Positions 8,888 through 18,091 of a stretch of DNA of 64,000 nucleotides are shown here, piece by piece. Every line of letters begins with the position of its first letter. Within the stretch, counting starts at the first letter, position 1. Location: contig CAWDOR010000045.1 of assembly GCA_963804045.1 (NCBI GenBank), forward strand, positions 62,001 through 126,000, written 5' to 3'. The notes under the pieces were generated by a model, which was not told the DNA's origin, ran no database searches, and was given only the letters and a program-made list of their open reading frames with translations. Source of the DNA: Rhodoblastus sp963804045 (lineage in GTDB: Bacteria > Pseudomonadota > Alphaproteobacteria > Rhizobiales > Beijerinckiaceae). The position numbers were made by a program, and so were the translations under genes.

Positions 8888-10258
8888 ATGGAATGGAAAA
8901 ACCCAGACGGATCAATCACCAATGGCGTAATTGTCGAAGATGGCGCCGGAAATAAGGTCACCAGCTTCAGCGGAGGGGCCGGTGGATCAAACGCAAGCGT
9001 CGGCGCCAACGGCTCTGCAGCGCCAGGCAGCTCAACGGAAATCGGCTATGTCAACGCCCTCGGCAATCTGACTGCGGCGAGCGCCTCAAATCCGTTGCCA
9101 GTCGCGATCACCGCCAAATCCAGCCTGACCACGAATGACGGCGGCGTTGCTATCACCGGCGCGACCATCCCGTCGGGCGGGTCTGGTCTCATCGGCTGGC
9201 TTTCAGCGATTTGGTCGAGGCTTTCGGGAACGATTTCCGTTGCGTGGTCTGGTTCTCCGAATGTCACGGTGGCAAACAGTTCGCTTGCCGTCACGGGGAC
9301 GTTCTATCAGGCGACCCAACCAATCTCGGCAACCTCCCTGCCGCTCCCGTCGGGCGCAGCGAACGCCACGTTGCAAAGCTCAATCCTATCGGCCGTTCAA
9401 GGGCTGCTGGAAGCCAACATTTACGTCGGCGGCTCCATTGCTTCGGCGGCCAATGCCGTCCCGATTTACGACGCCTATCAGGCGGCAATCGCCGCCAATT
9501 GGACCAGCGCCACCACGGCCAACACAGCTCTAACCGCCAATACTGCCGGTTATGACACGGTTATATTCACGATTGCCCCAAGCGGCGGCGCGGTCACGGC
9601 GGGCGCGATCATCTTCGAAGCCTTTGACGGCACGAACTGGGTAACGATCAAAGCCCCGCGAACGGACAGCTATTACACGGACACGACCTTCGCGCTTGCT
9701 GGCGCGGGGACGCATTCTTGGCAGCTTCCAGTCGCCGGCTATCCGCAAGCCCGCGCGCGCCTTTCCACGGCGATCGCCGGCACGGGAACAGTTGGGCTTG
9801 TCTGCATCGTTTCCTCGGCTCCGGACGTTTCGCTTGTCACCGTCGGTCTCGATCCGAACCAACCGCTTCCGGCAGGAGCGAATGCCCTTGGCTCAGTCGC
9901 GCAGACTGGGACGGTCGGAACGGATTATTCGGCAAACAAGCCGATATTGCCGAATGTCGGTTCCGCCTTCGGTTCAAGCGGTCCCTACGCGAATTATGTC
10001 CTGATCTCGACAGTGCCGGCGTCTCCGACGCGCAACAACGTGGACATTGAAAACACATCCGGCGCTCCGATCGCAATTCTTCGCGACGATGGCGCCGCGG
10101 CAAGCGGATCGGCCCCGAACAATGCCTGCGTCTTCTCCCTCGGCGGCAACTCACCGCCTGGAGCCCAAGGCGGGTCATGGTCGAGCCAGACATTCAAGGG
10201 GCGGTTGCAAATCTATGCGCCCTCGTCTTCCGCGCAGGTTTCCATCTTTATCGACTGA
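8888..10258 (+). CDS. Putative phage tail fibre protein (paralogue A)
   Basis: A 456-aa protein rich in Ala, Gly, Ser and Thr. From about residue 150 to 335 it is closely paralogous to the protein at 12846-14534; both carry PIYDAYQAA, AGYDTVIFT, FEAFDGTNWV, THSWQLPVAGYPQ and SSAPDVSLVTVGLDPNQPLP. The C-terminus is unique (NNVDIENTSGAPIAILRDDG), probably a tip domain. The FYQATQPIS linker recalls NFPATQPVS repeats of phage fibres. Structural role inferred from composition, paralogy and location. Confidence 0.65.
   Translation: MEWKNPDGSITNGVIVEDGAGNKVTSFSGGAGGSNASVGANGSAAPGSSTEIGYVNALGNLTAASASNPLPVAITAKSSLTTNDGGVAITGATIPSGGSGLIGWLSAIWSRLSGTISVAWSGSPNVTVANSSLAVTGTFYQATQPISATSLPLPSGAANATLQSSILSAVQGLLEANIYVGGSIASAANAVPIYDAYQAAIAANWTSATTANTALTANTAGYDTVIFTIAPSGGAVTAGAIIFEAFDGTNWVTIKAPRTDSYYTDTTFALAGAGTHSWQLPVAGYPQARARLSTAIAGTGTVGLVCIVSSAPDVSLVTVGLDPNQPLPAGANALGSVAQTGTVGTDYSANKPILPNVGSAFGSSGPYANYVLISTVPASPTRNNVDIENTSGAPIAILRDDGAAASGSAPNNACVFSLGGNSPPGAQGGSWSSQTFKGRLQIYAPSSSAQVSIFID
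9333..9896 (+). repeat. Paralogous fibre module, copy A (partner 13694-14260)
   Basis: About 564 bases encoding the shared fibre module. The partner copy at 13694-14260 is about 567 bases, in the same orientation, with clear nucleotide similarity (for example tattacacgga, cattcttggcagcttcc versus cattcctggcagcttcc). Bounds are by eye. Confidence 0.75.
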
Positions 10259-10268
10259 GGATGACGCC

Positions 10269-12047
10269 ATGAATATCAAATACCTGATCCTCGGCCTGGC
10301 GGCTCTTGTCGTCGCGGGCGCGGCGGCGGCGCAGAGCCGGCTGCCGCCGGTCAATCCCGGCGCCATCGTACGCATGAGCACCGGACTCAATGTCACCAAT
10401 CTGAGCGACAGCACTTTACAGACCGGGACCTATTACCAACCGCCGACATTGTCCCCCTACTCCGCCGCCGGCGGCTATGTTACGGGCTTCGCCAGCCATT
10501 CGGAACTTGGCTGGCTCTGGGCGCTGTCGGGTGGCGGTTTCACACTGATGCAAACCGGTTATCCCGGCTCAACCGGCGGCTTGGCTTATGTGGCGTTTCT
10601 AACGACGGGAAGTTGCACACCAAACGCCAATATTGTTTTTTCTTTCTCGGCGCCAACCGGAACGCCAGCCAATACGCCGAGCAACATCACGGTCGCGACC
10701 AACGCTTCGGGCCAGGTTCCGACCAATGTCAAATATGTCCCAAGCAATCTCGGCTCCGGTTATGTTTCAACTCCGACCATCAGCATCGCCAGCGGCGGAT
10801 CGTGCTCGACGATGCCGACCTTCGCTTATGCGATCACCGGCACGATCGGCTTCGGCGTTCCCGGCGACACGACAACAGGCGGCGTCTATCGCCTGACCGA
10901 CGACGTGTGTGCGGCCAAGCCGGATATGCTGATCGTCGCGCTTGGGACAAATGACATTACGCAGGGTGTCTCGTTCTCGCAGATGGTTGCCAATTACACG
11001 GCGATGATCCAGGAGGCGCAGGCCTGCGGCATCTATCGCATCCTCTTCGCGCCTATCACGCCACGCGGCATTGGGCAGAATGGCTGGACGCAAGCGATGG
11101 ACCAGCAACGCCTGCGCATCAATCAATGGTTTCGCACGCAAGCCGCCCTTTCGTCTTCCGCGAATTCCGGCCTTCCGAGCATCTACACTTTCGACGTTGA
11201 CAAATATTGGTCCAACGCTGCCGCGACGGGAACTTCCGCCGGAACGGTCGTAACCCAGGCGACGCAGGATTATCTTCATCCGTCGCCCTATGGCGCGTTC
11301 CTATGGGCGATGGCGGCGAATTATGAGCTGAGAAACCTGTGGATCCCGTTCCATTACGAGACCTGGAGTCAGAACGACGTTTACAACGCCACGACCTGCC
11401 CAAATTGCAATTTGATCGGAACCGACGGGCAATTCATCGGCACGGGCGGCAGCGCTAGCGGATGCACGAGCGGCTCCGTCGCGACGGATTGGAACGTCGG
11501 GAAATCCGTCACCGGATCGCCTACGATTTCGGTTGTCTGTTCATTCGATAATCCTCGAACCGACGGTTATCCAGGCCAGAGGCAGAAAGTCGTCTTCAGC
11601 GAAAGCAGCGGGGGGGCGAACGATTATATATATCTGGCGCGTTGGAGCATTCCCACGACGAATTTGACGCTTGGAACCGACACGATCGCAGGCGTCGTCA
11701 AGATCGACATATCGAATGCAGCCAATGTCGAATACATCGGCTGCCAAATTGTTGAAACAGCAACTGTAAATCAGTCGTCGAATGGATTGTTTGGAGGCGC
11801 CTTCAGTTCGACCACAACTTTGCCGACCAGCGCGCAATTGGCGACTTATCCGGAAGCGACCGCGCTCCCCGATTGGCAGCGCACAGGCGTGGGATCGTTC
11901 TCTTTTCCTTGTTACATGCCGCCGATCAAGACCCAGTCGAACGCCACGGCCTACGCGATCCAGATTTATATGAACGGCAACGCCACGTCTTCGTTCACCG
12001 GCACGGTCATGGCTGGCCCGGCGCGGATTTGGAAAGTGACGAACTGA
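10269..12047 (+). CDS. SGNH/GDSL-family hydrolase with signal peptide, phage-encoded
   Basis: A 592-aa protein from ATG 10269. A Sec signal peptide (LILGLAALVVAGAAAAQS) ends near residue 22. SGNH blocks are visible: block II in GFGVPGDTTTGG (about 194-205), block III in VALGTNDI (about 224-230) and block V in QDYLHPSPYG (Asp334, His337). Block I is degenerate: FASHSELGW has the likely nucleophile Ser78, but His replaces the usual Asp of GDS. About 85 residues (104-190), including GSGYVSTPTISIASGG, are inserted between blocks I and II. The C-terminal 230 residues are an unassigned beta-rich region. Likely an esterase acting on cell-surface polysaccharide. The secretion signal is odd for a virion protein. 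Confidence 0.75.
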   Translation: MNIKYLILGLAALVVAGAAAAQSRLPPVNPGAIVRMSTGLNVTNLSDSTLQTGTYYQPPTLSPYSAAGGYVTGFASHSELGWLWALSGGGFTLMQTGYPGSTGGLAYVAFLTTGSCTPNANIVFSFSAPTGTPANTPSNITVATNASGQVPTNVKYVPSNLGSGYVSTPTISIASGGSCSTMPTFAYAITGTIGFGVPGDTTTGGVYRLTDDVCAAKPDMLIVALGTNDITQGVSFSQMVANYTAMIQEAQACGIYRILFAPITPRGIGQNGWTQAMDQQRLRINQWFRTQAALSSSANSGLPSIYTFDVDKYWSNAAATGTSAGTVVTQATQDYLHPSPYGAFLWAMAANYELRNLWIPFHYETWSQNDVYNATTCPNCNLIGTDGQFIGTGGSASGCTSGSVATDWNVGKSVTGSPTISVVCSFDNPRTDGYPGQRQKVVFSESSGGANDYIYLARWSIPTTNLTLGTDTIAGVVKIDISNAANVEYIGCQIVETATVNQSSNGLFGGAFSSTTTLPTSAQLATYPEATALPDWQRTGVGSFSFPCYMPPIKTQSNATAYAIQIYMNGNATSSFTGTVMAGPARIWKVTN

Positions 12048-12269
12048 CGGGATCACGACGACTGGCGCCCGGCCAGAATTGCGCCAATCGACCGCCTTAA
12101 AGCTGTGGGCCTTTCAACTTTCGATCTCCGCGTGACGCCGGCCAGTTGTGACCGCCGACGGGATAGAGGCTGTTTCGTTTCAAATTTTCTCCCACGCCGC
12201 TTCAGCTCCCGGAAACTCGTTTTCCGCAACCGCACGACTGCAGCGGGGTCGAACCATACAGGCGCCTTA
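12048..12269 (+). other. Intergenic spacer inside the fibre section
   Basis: About 220 bases between the SGNH hydrolase and the next gene. The frame of the next gene stays open upstream to GTG 12105, but that stretch is Arg-rich and lacks phage-like composition. ATG 12270 is the better start. No terminator with a T run was seen. Confidence 0.4.
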
Positions 12270-12839
12270 ATGACTCAAATCCTCAATTTGCGCGCGTCGA
12301 ACAACGCCACCTTCCGTCTGACGCGCGATTTTTCAAACGTAGCGGAAACGTACAATATTCCGTCATCGGTCATCCGCCTCCAGGCGCGGACGACGCCTTT
12401 CGCCCCGGACCCTCCTGCCTACCAATGGCTCACGGCAGCGACGAGCGGCGGATCAATCACTTTCGATCCGACGACGAACCTTTGCGTCATTTCCGCCCCG
12501 GAACCCGACATGGCCCGTCTGCCGCTCAATCTGGTCTACGACTGTCGCCTGGAACTGAGCGATGGCGCCATCATTCCGCTCTTCGCTGGACGCCTGATAT
12601 TCAGCCCCGGCGTCACACGAACCGGCTCGGAGTCCGACGCCCTGGTCACAGGCGCATTGGCAGACACTGTCACCATTGATGGCGAGCCCGCTGCGGCGCC
12701 TACGCCGCTTCCACTTTCACTCTCCGCAGCCCTCATCAATGCGCAGAACGCTGCGACTACTGCGCAGGCGGCGGCCGAGCAAGCTTCCGCGTCCGCGTCC
12801 TCCACGTCGAGCCTGATCACTGCTCTCATTTACGGTTGA
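12270..12839 (+). CDS. Hypothetical phage structural protein
   Basis: A 189-aa protein. The N-terminal half (MTQILNLRASNNATFRLTRD; SSVIRLQARTTP; LVYDCRLELSDG) looks like a beta-sandwich module found near phage fibre and baseplate genes. The C-terminus is an Ala-rich helix (ALINAQNAATTAQAAAEQAS) likely to form a trimeric coiled coil. ATG 12270 was chosen over an upstream open frame because the conserved-looking sequence begins there. It lies 6 bases before the next fibre gene. Function not known. Confidence 0.55.
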   Translation: MTQILNLRASNNATFRLTRDFSNVAETYNIPSSVIRLQARTTPFAPDPPAYQWLTAATSGGSITFDPTTNLCVISAPEPDMARLPLNLVYDCRLELSDGAIIPLFAGRLIFSPGVTRTGSESDALVTGALADTVTIDGEPAAAPTPLPLSLSAALINAQNAATTAQAAAEQASASASSTSSLITALIYG

Positions 12840-12845
12840 CCGGTC

Positions 12846-14534
12846 ATGAAACAGCTTGTCATTCCCGCCGCTTTCGATCCTGCGGCGAAGACGGTCGATT
12901 TTTCCAATGTCGCCGGTTTCGATCCCGGGCATTTGCTTGCGATCATCAACACGACCTCACGCGCTGTTCTCTATGACCCTGTGACGAGTGGAATGGGTCT
13001 GGCCGCCTTCGCGAACGGTCTCGCGACGTTGCAAACCAATGTCTCGGGCCAGTCATCGACCGATCGACTGATCGCATTTTACGACGACGGGCAAATCCCT
13101 GCTGTCGCCTCCGCGCAACCGTCGCTGAACGCGGATGGCGGCGCGTTGACGCATGTCACCAATTTCCCGGCGACACAACCGATCTCCGGCACGGTGACGA
13201 CCAACGACGGCGGCGCCGCTATCACCGGCGCCTCCCTGCCGGCCGGCGGCATCGGGGTCACAGGCTGGCTGTCGTCAATTTGGGCAAAGCTCGCTGGAAC
13301 ATTGAATGTCAGCGGCTCCATTTCGGTCGCCAATTTTCCGGCAAGCCAATCCATATCCGGCGCCGTCTCGGTCACTAATCTTCCTCCCACCCAGGCGGTC
13401 AGCGTTGCCGCGTTGCCGTTGCCCGCCGGCGCAGCCACGTCGGCTAATCAGCCAACATTGAACGCCGATGGCGGCGCCATGGCCCATGTGACCAATTGGC
13501 CCACGTCTTTCGGTCGCGCCTGGGCATTGTCGAGCGAGTCCGATAGCGTTGTGCTGGGGACCGGGACCGCGACCATTGGCGCGATCAGCAATACGATATT
13601 CGCGACAACTCAGAGCGGAGCCTGGTCGGTCTCGATCAATGGGACGCCGAACGTCGCTGTCGCCAATTTTCCGGCAACGCAAGCTGTCAGCGCTTCATCG
13701 CTCCCATTGCCATCGGGCGCTGCGACCGCCACCCTGCAAAACTCCATCCTGTCCGCTTTGCAAACGGTGCTCGAAACCAATCTCTATGTCGGCGGCGCGG
13801 CGGCCTCATCGTCCAATCCTGTCCCCATTTACGACGCCTACCAAGCGGCGACCGCCGCCAACTGGAGCAACGCCACCGCGGCCAATACCGCTCTGACTGT
13901 CAATACCGCCGGCTATGACACAGTCATTTTCACTGTTTCCCCTGCGGCCGGGCTGACGGCCGGCTCAATAAGCTTCGAGGCTTTCGACGGCACGAATTGG
14001 GTCGCGATCAAGGCGCCTCGCACGGACAGTTATTACACGGACTCGACCTTTTCGCTGTCCGGTTCTCCGGGGACGCATTCCTGGCAGCTTCCGGTTGCTG
14101 GCTATCCTCAAACCCGCGCACGGCTTTCGACGGCGATTTCTGGATCGGGAACCGTGGGGCTCGTCTGTATCGTTTCTTCGGCGCCAGACGTTTCGCTTGT
14201 CACAGTCGGCCTAGATCCCAATCAGCCGCTCCCCGCCGGCTCAAATACGATCGGCGCGGTCAATATCGCGAATTTCCCCGCAACCCAGGCGGTATCAGAT
14301 TCGCAAAGCGCGCCGTTCGCTGGTGCGGTAGCGATGACCGTTGGCGTGACCTATGCCTCGCAACGCTCGCTTGGCGTCTTATGCACCAGCGCTGGCAATG
14401 TACAGATGCAGTTTGGCGATGGGTCGACCTTGATCTTACCCGCCGGCGTCGGATGGCAGACTTTTCCTTTCGCCATCACCCAGGTCGTTGCCGCAGGAAC
14501 CACAGCAACGGCGAATTATTTCAATCTGAAGTGA
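12846..14534 (+). CDS. Putative phage tail fibre protein (paralogue B)
   Basis: A 562-aa protein from ATG 12846. Residues about 280-470 are paralogous to the fibre at 8888-10258. It has several NFPATQ-type linker repeats (VTNFPATQPISG, VANFPASQSIS, VANFPATQAVS, IANFPATQAVS), typical of beta-rich fibre shafts. The N-terminal 80 residues (AKTVDFSNVAGFDPGHLLAI) and C-terminal 70 residues (VTYASQRSLGVLCTSAGNVQ) are unique. Most likely a fibre or fibre-attachment protein. Confidence 0.65.
   Translation: MKQLVIPAAFDPAAKTVDFSNVAGFDPGHLLAIINTTSRAVLYDPVTSGMGLAAFANGLATLQTNVSGQSSTDRLIAFYDDGQIPAVASAQPSLNADGGALTHVTNFPATQPISGTVTTNDGGAAITGASLPAGGIGVTGWLSSIWAKLAGTLNVSGSISVANFPASQSISGAVSVTNLPPTQAVSVAALPLPAGAATSANQPTLNADGGAMAHVTNWPTSFGRAWALSSESDSVVLGTGTATIGAISNTIFATTQSGAWSVSINGTPNVAVANFPATQAVSASSLPLPSGAATATLQNSILSALQTVLETNLYVGGAAASSSNPVPIYDAYQAATAANWSNATAANTALTVNTAGYDTVIFTVSPAAGLTAGSISFEAFDGTNWVAIKAPRTDSYYTDSTFSLSGSPGTHSWQLPVAGYPQTRARLSTAISGSGTVGLVCIVSSAPDVSLVTVGLDPNQPLPAGSNTIGAVNIANFPATQAVSDSQSAPFAGAVAMTVGVTYASQRSLGVLCTSAGNVQMQFGDGSTLILPAGVGWQTFPFAITQVVAAGTTATANYFNLK
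13694..14260 (+). repeat. Paralogous fibre module, copy B (partner 9333-9896)
   Basis: Second copy of the fibre module, in the same orientation and about 4.3 kb from copy A. Differences are mostly silent or conservative, which indicates duplication followed by divergence. Confidence 0.75.
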
Positions 14535-14543
14535 GGCTCTGAA

Positions 14544-16745
14544 ATGCCGCAATTCCTTGGCCGGATTCTTGCCGCCCTTCTGCTTATCCTGCTCAATGTC
14601 GGAGAATGTTTCGCCACCCCAATCGGCCAGGCGGCGCCGCTGAGCGACGTATCCGGAATGACCGTCAGCTCTCCAGGATCAAACGTTCCGCGCACGGAAG
14701 GCGCGCGCGCCGGCGACGCAATCAATGCGTTGGATTATACATCGCTCTCCGCAGCCGCAGCCCAGGCGTCAGCGACCGGAAGATCCCTCCGGCTTCCCGC
14801 AGGTTCCTATAGCTATGCCGCCGGCACGCCGTTGACGGTTTCTGCCCCTGTGGTTTTTGAACCTGGCGCGGTGCTGACATGCTCTGGCTCGGATGTGGCC
14901 TTCACCGGCGTTCTGACGGCGCCGCGTTCGCAGATTTTCGCATCAGGTTGCACGCCGACGATCGGGCCCGTCAACGATGCGCTTTACCCTGAATGGTGGG
15001 GCGCCTCTTGCGGCGGAAACGCGGACAGCACGGCGGCGATCCAAGCCGCAATCAATGCGGCTTCCGGCGCGTCTCCGAAAACGGTCAAGATCGTCAACAC
15101 CTGCGTTATTTCTTCGCCACTTCGTGTCACCGCCAGCAATGTGTCGCTGCTCTGTGTCGGCGAGGGTTCAGGCTTTCAGCAGAATTCGACCGGAACGGGC
15201 GTTGATATTCTCGACATTGGTTTTCAATCGTCGCAAATCAACAATATTCTAGTCGATGGTTGTGTCTTTGTGCGCAACTCGACGGATGCCGCAGCCTATG
15301 GAGTCAACGCGAACAATGTCAGCGCGCTGACAATGAACCGCATTTATATGTGGGGAAACAGCAAGTTGGGAGGTGGCGTCAATTTGACGTCGTTCTTCGG
15401 CTACAAGGCTCATGATGTTTGGATCGAAAGCCCGATCGGCAACTGCTGGACGTTTTCTGGCGCGACATCATCGACATCAGGCGCCCAAGGCTTCATCAAC
15501 AGTTTCGGCGCTGTCACCGGCGGTTCTGGCGGCACAAGCGGAACCTATTACAACGTGACTTTGACTGGAGGCTCCGGCTATGGCGCCACGGCCAATATTG
15601 CGGTTTCAGGCGGTGCTGTGACTGCAGTCACGCTTTTGACTCCGACGAGCAATACCTATCTGGTTGGAGACGTTCTGTCCGCTGCGAGCGCCAGTATCGG
15701 TGGGGTCGCCGGGTTTTCAATTCCGGTCGCTTCCGTGGGCCTTTATTCGAGCGGTGTCTATCTTGAAGGTCACTCCGAATGCGATGGCGGGACATATGCC
15801 ATATCCGCCGGTGATTGGGTCCAAGGCGTCAACTCCGTCGGCTCGGTTTTCTATGGTCAATCGACGGCCAATTTTATCCAGACTTCGACAAACACGTCGC
15901 ATGTCCTCGATAGCTGGTGGTTCTTGGAAACCGATTTCGACAGCACGCCAACGGCGATGATTTGGACCTACGCCAATGACGTGCGTTTGACGGGAAATCG
16001 CTTCGGGTATCACAACACAAATAGCCTGATATTCACTCAAGCGACTAATTTGACGATCAGCGGCAATAATTTCGTCGGTGAAAGCGGAACATATTGTATC
16101 GAACTGGGCGTCAATGACGGCGTGCATTCCGTCACCCAGACGACAGTTTCTGGAAACACGATCAACGGTTGCCGCATAGGATTGATCGCCAACGGTGGTG
16201 TCGCCAAGACGACCGTGGACGGCAATTCCTTCTTGCAGCAAACCTCATTCAACGTGTCTGTCCAGTGCAACAACGAAATCAACCTGGGCAACAATAATTA
16301 CGACGTGTCGAAGTCTGGCGGCGTAACTGTTTCCTGGGGATGCGGCGGACAGAACGCCATCTACGCGGGCGGCTATCTCGGACCGCGCTTGCTAGGACAA
16401 ATTCGTTCGGCGAACTTCAATTCGACAGCGGATCAGATCATCCAGATCTCCCCGAATATTCGCGCTTACGACATCACCAAAATCGAGGTGACAAATTGCT
16501 CGGCGTCGATGACGACGGCGCTTGGCGGCTTCTACAGCGCGGCAAGCAAAGGCGGCACGACGATTGTCTCCGCCTCGCAGGCCTATTCGGGCGCAACCAC
16601 GTCGTCCGCGATCGTTCTGCCGACCGTAACCTCGGCAGGCGCGGGAACGCGTTTCACCTCGACTGCGCTTTATCTCTCGCTTTCGACGGCTCAAGGCGCG
16701 GGCTCGACATGTGACGTTTACGTCTATGGCGACGATCTAAGCTGA
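14544..16745 (+). CDS. Right-handed beta-helix (pectate-lyase-3 type) tailspike-like protein with signal peptide
   Basis: A 733-aa protein. The N-terminal hydrophobic stretch ILAALLLILLNVGECFA looks like a Sec signal with cleavage near residue 25. The TAAIQAAINAAS segment and stacked short beta repeats (NNVSALTMNRIYMWGNSKLG; ANDVRLTGNRFGYHNTNSLI; TTVSGNTINGCRIGLIANGG) mark a parallel beta helix of the kind used by tailspikes and polysaccharide depolymerases. A GSGYGATANIAVSGGAV module is inserted in the helix, similar to the one in the SGNH protein. It is the last gene before the lysis cassette. Substrate unknown. Confidence 0.7.
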   Translation: MPQFLGRILAALLLILLNVGECFATPIGQAAPLSDVSGMTVSSPGSNVPRTEGARAGDAINALDYTSLSAAAAQASATGRSLRLPAGSYSYAAGTPLTVSAPVVFEPGAVLTCSGSDVAFTGVLTAPRSQIFASGCTPTIGPVNDALYPEWWGASCGGNADSTAAIQAAINAASGASPKTVKIVNTCVISSPLRVTASNVSLLCVGEGSGFQQNSTGTGVDILDIGFQSSQINNILVDGCVFVRNSTDAAAYGVNANNVSALTMNRIYMWGNSKLGGGVNLTSFFGYKAHDVWIESPIGNCWTFSGATSSTSGAQGFINSFGAVTGGSGGTSGTYYNVTLTGGSGYGATANIAVSGGAVTAVTLLTPTSNTYLVGDVLSAASASIGGVAGFSIPVASVGLYSSGVYLEGHSECDGGTYAISAGDWVQGVNSVGSVFYGQSTANFIQTSTNTSHVLDSWWFLETDFDSTPTAMIWTYANDVRLTGNRFGYHNTNSLIFTQATNLTISGNNFVGESGTYCIELGVNDGVHSVTQTTVSGNTINGCRIGLIANGGVAKTTVDGNSFLQQTSFNVSVQCNNEINLGNNNYDVSKSGGVTVSWGCGGQNAIYAGGYLGPRLLGQIRSANFNSTADQIIQISPNIRAYDITKIEVTNCSASMTTALGGFYSAASKGGTTIVSASQAYSGATTSSAIVLPTVTSAGAGTRFTSTALYLSLSTAQGAGSTCDVYVYGDDLS

Positions 16746-16900
16746 ACGGTGGCTGAAGGACCAGGGACCATGCGCTCGTGAAGACGTCCCGCCTGGCGAG
16801 AAACCTCCGTATTTCTTGATCGAGCCCTGTTCGATCTAAACGCCAAAGAAATTTGGCGCGTCGAACTCGGCCGCGCTGCAAACACCAGAAAGGACGAGCG

Positions 16901-17461
16901 ATGAGTTTCATGGCGACTCCTCTTGGCTTCACGCCGGAGGAATTCAAGACTTATGTTCAAGGCCTGAAATGGAGCGAAGGCTGGCGACCGCAATTCGTAA
17001 CCTTGCATAATACTGCAGAGCCGAATCTAGCGCAGTGGCGCCATTTTGGCCTCGGTAAAACGGCGGGCGCTCAGCGCGTCAAGAACCTCAACGCCTATTA
17101 TCGCCACGAGGAGGGCTGGCACAGCGGTCCCCATATTTTTGTCGCGCCGGATCTGATTTGGGTAGCCTGCGATCTGGAAGCCGATGGCGTCCACGCCTCC
17201 TGTTACAATCGAACCTCGATCGGAGTCGAAATGGTTGGCGACTATGCGACCGAGGATTTCGCCACTGGCCCTGGCGCCCAAGTCCGCGATAACGCCGTCG
17301 CCGTCATCGCCACGCTGTGCCATGCGCTCAGGTTCGATCCCGCGAGCTTGCATTTCCATAAGGAATGCATTCGCGACCATCACGACTGTCCGGGCAAGAA
17401 TATCGACAAGGCGGATTTGATCGCACGCCTGAAGGTCCAATTAACAATGAGTCAACGATGA
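16901..17461 (+). CDS. Phage endolysin, N-acetylmuramoyl-L-alanine amidase (amidase_2)
   Basis: A 186-aa protein from ATG 16901 behind an AAAGGA-type site. It has the amidase_2 zinc ligands and catalytic region: first His in VTLHNTAEPN, then NRTSIGVEMVGDY, and FHKECIRDHHDCPGKNI near the C-terminus. It cleaves the amide bond between N-acetylmuramic acid and L-alanine during host lysis. It has no signal peptide, so it would need a holin. The stop overlaps the next start (ATGA). Confidence 0.85.
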   Translation: MSFMATPLGFTPEEFKTYVQGLKWSEGWRPQFVTLHNTAEPNLAQWRHFGLGKTAGAQRVKNLNAYYRHEEGWHSGPHIFVAPDLIWVACDLEADGVHASCYNRTSIGVEMVGDYATEDFATGPGAQVRDNAVAVIATLCHALRFDPASLHFHKECIRDHHDCPGKNIDKADLIARLKVQLTMSQR

Positions 17462-17904
17462 TTGACATGAAGGCCTATTACGCCACCGCCGTCGCCATTT
17501 TCAAATTCTGGAAAGCTGCGGGACTCGCCGACGCGCAGGCTTGCGGATTACTCGCCCAAGCCGACGCGGAATCCTCACTGAATCCCGAAGCGGTCGGCGA
17601 TCATGACCAAGCGTTTGGACTCGATCAGTGGCACAGTTCGCGCATCGAGGCCATTCGCAACGGCTGTGGGGTCGATCTCAGTAAACTGCCGCCGCTGGCC
17701 GAGCAATTGAAGGCGGCGTTGTGGGAGTTGCAGTACACCGAAAAGGCGGCGTTCACCCAAATCAAGGCGGCGAAGACCGCTTATGACGCCGGTTATGCCG
17801 CCTGCCGCTTCTGGGAGCGCCCGGCCTCCGTCGCGCAATACGCCAAACGCGGCGTCATCGCGGAGAACTGGGCGAGTTATTTTCGCAAAACCCCCGTTTC
17901 CTGA
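17458..17904 (+). CDS. Phage tail-lysozyme-like muramidase
   Basis: A 148-aa protein whose ATG overlaps the amidase stop by 4 bases. LLAQADAESSLNPEAVGDHDQAFGLDQWHSSR resembles phage tail lysozymes and goose-type muramidases (split here: LLAQADAESSLNPEA then DHDQAFGLDQWH). The likely acid is the Glu in AESSLNP. The remainder is helical and ends RFWERPASVAQYAKRG. With the neighbouring amidase it would give two wall-cleaving activities. Confidence 0.7.
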   Translation: MIDMKAYYATAVAIFKFWKAAGLADAQACGLLAQADAESSLNPEAVGDHDQAFGLDQWHSSRIEAIRNGCGVDLSKLPPLAEQLKAALWELQYTEKAAFTQIKAAKTAYDAGYAACRFWERPASVAQYAKRGVIAENWASYFRKTPVS

Positions 17905-17920
17905 AGCCGATGAGAGCAAA

Positions 17921-18091
17921 ATGCTGAATTTCGTCACAATGGTAAAAACCTATGGCCCGGTGGTGATCGCCGCCTGCGCCGCCGCCGCCGCCGCCCTTCC
18001 ACCCGCGAAGCCAGGTACTTTTTGGGCCGTTGGACGCCAGATCATCAATGTTCTGGCTTGCAACTTCGGCAATGCGAAGAACGCCCAATGA
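17921..18091 (+). CDS. Small membrane protein in lysis cassette
   Basis: A 56-aa protein with one hydrophobic helix (VVIAACAAAAAALPP). ATG 17921 follows GAGAGCAAA and the stop overlaps the next ATG. Too short to assign. The position next to endolysin genes suggests a holin, antiholin or pinholin-like role, by inference only. Confidence 0.45.
   Translation: MLNFVTMVKTYGPVVIAACAAAAAALPPAKPGTFWAVGRQIINVLACNFGNAKNAQ

Noticed and set aside
12105..12269. Upstream in-frame extension of the 189-aa phage protein
   Set aside because: Arg-rich and unlike the rest of the protein; ATG 12270 begins the credible domain.
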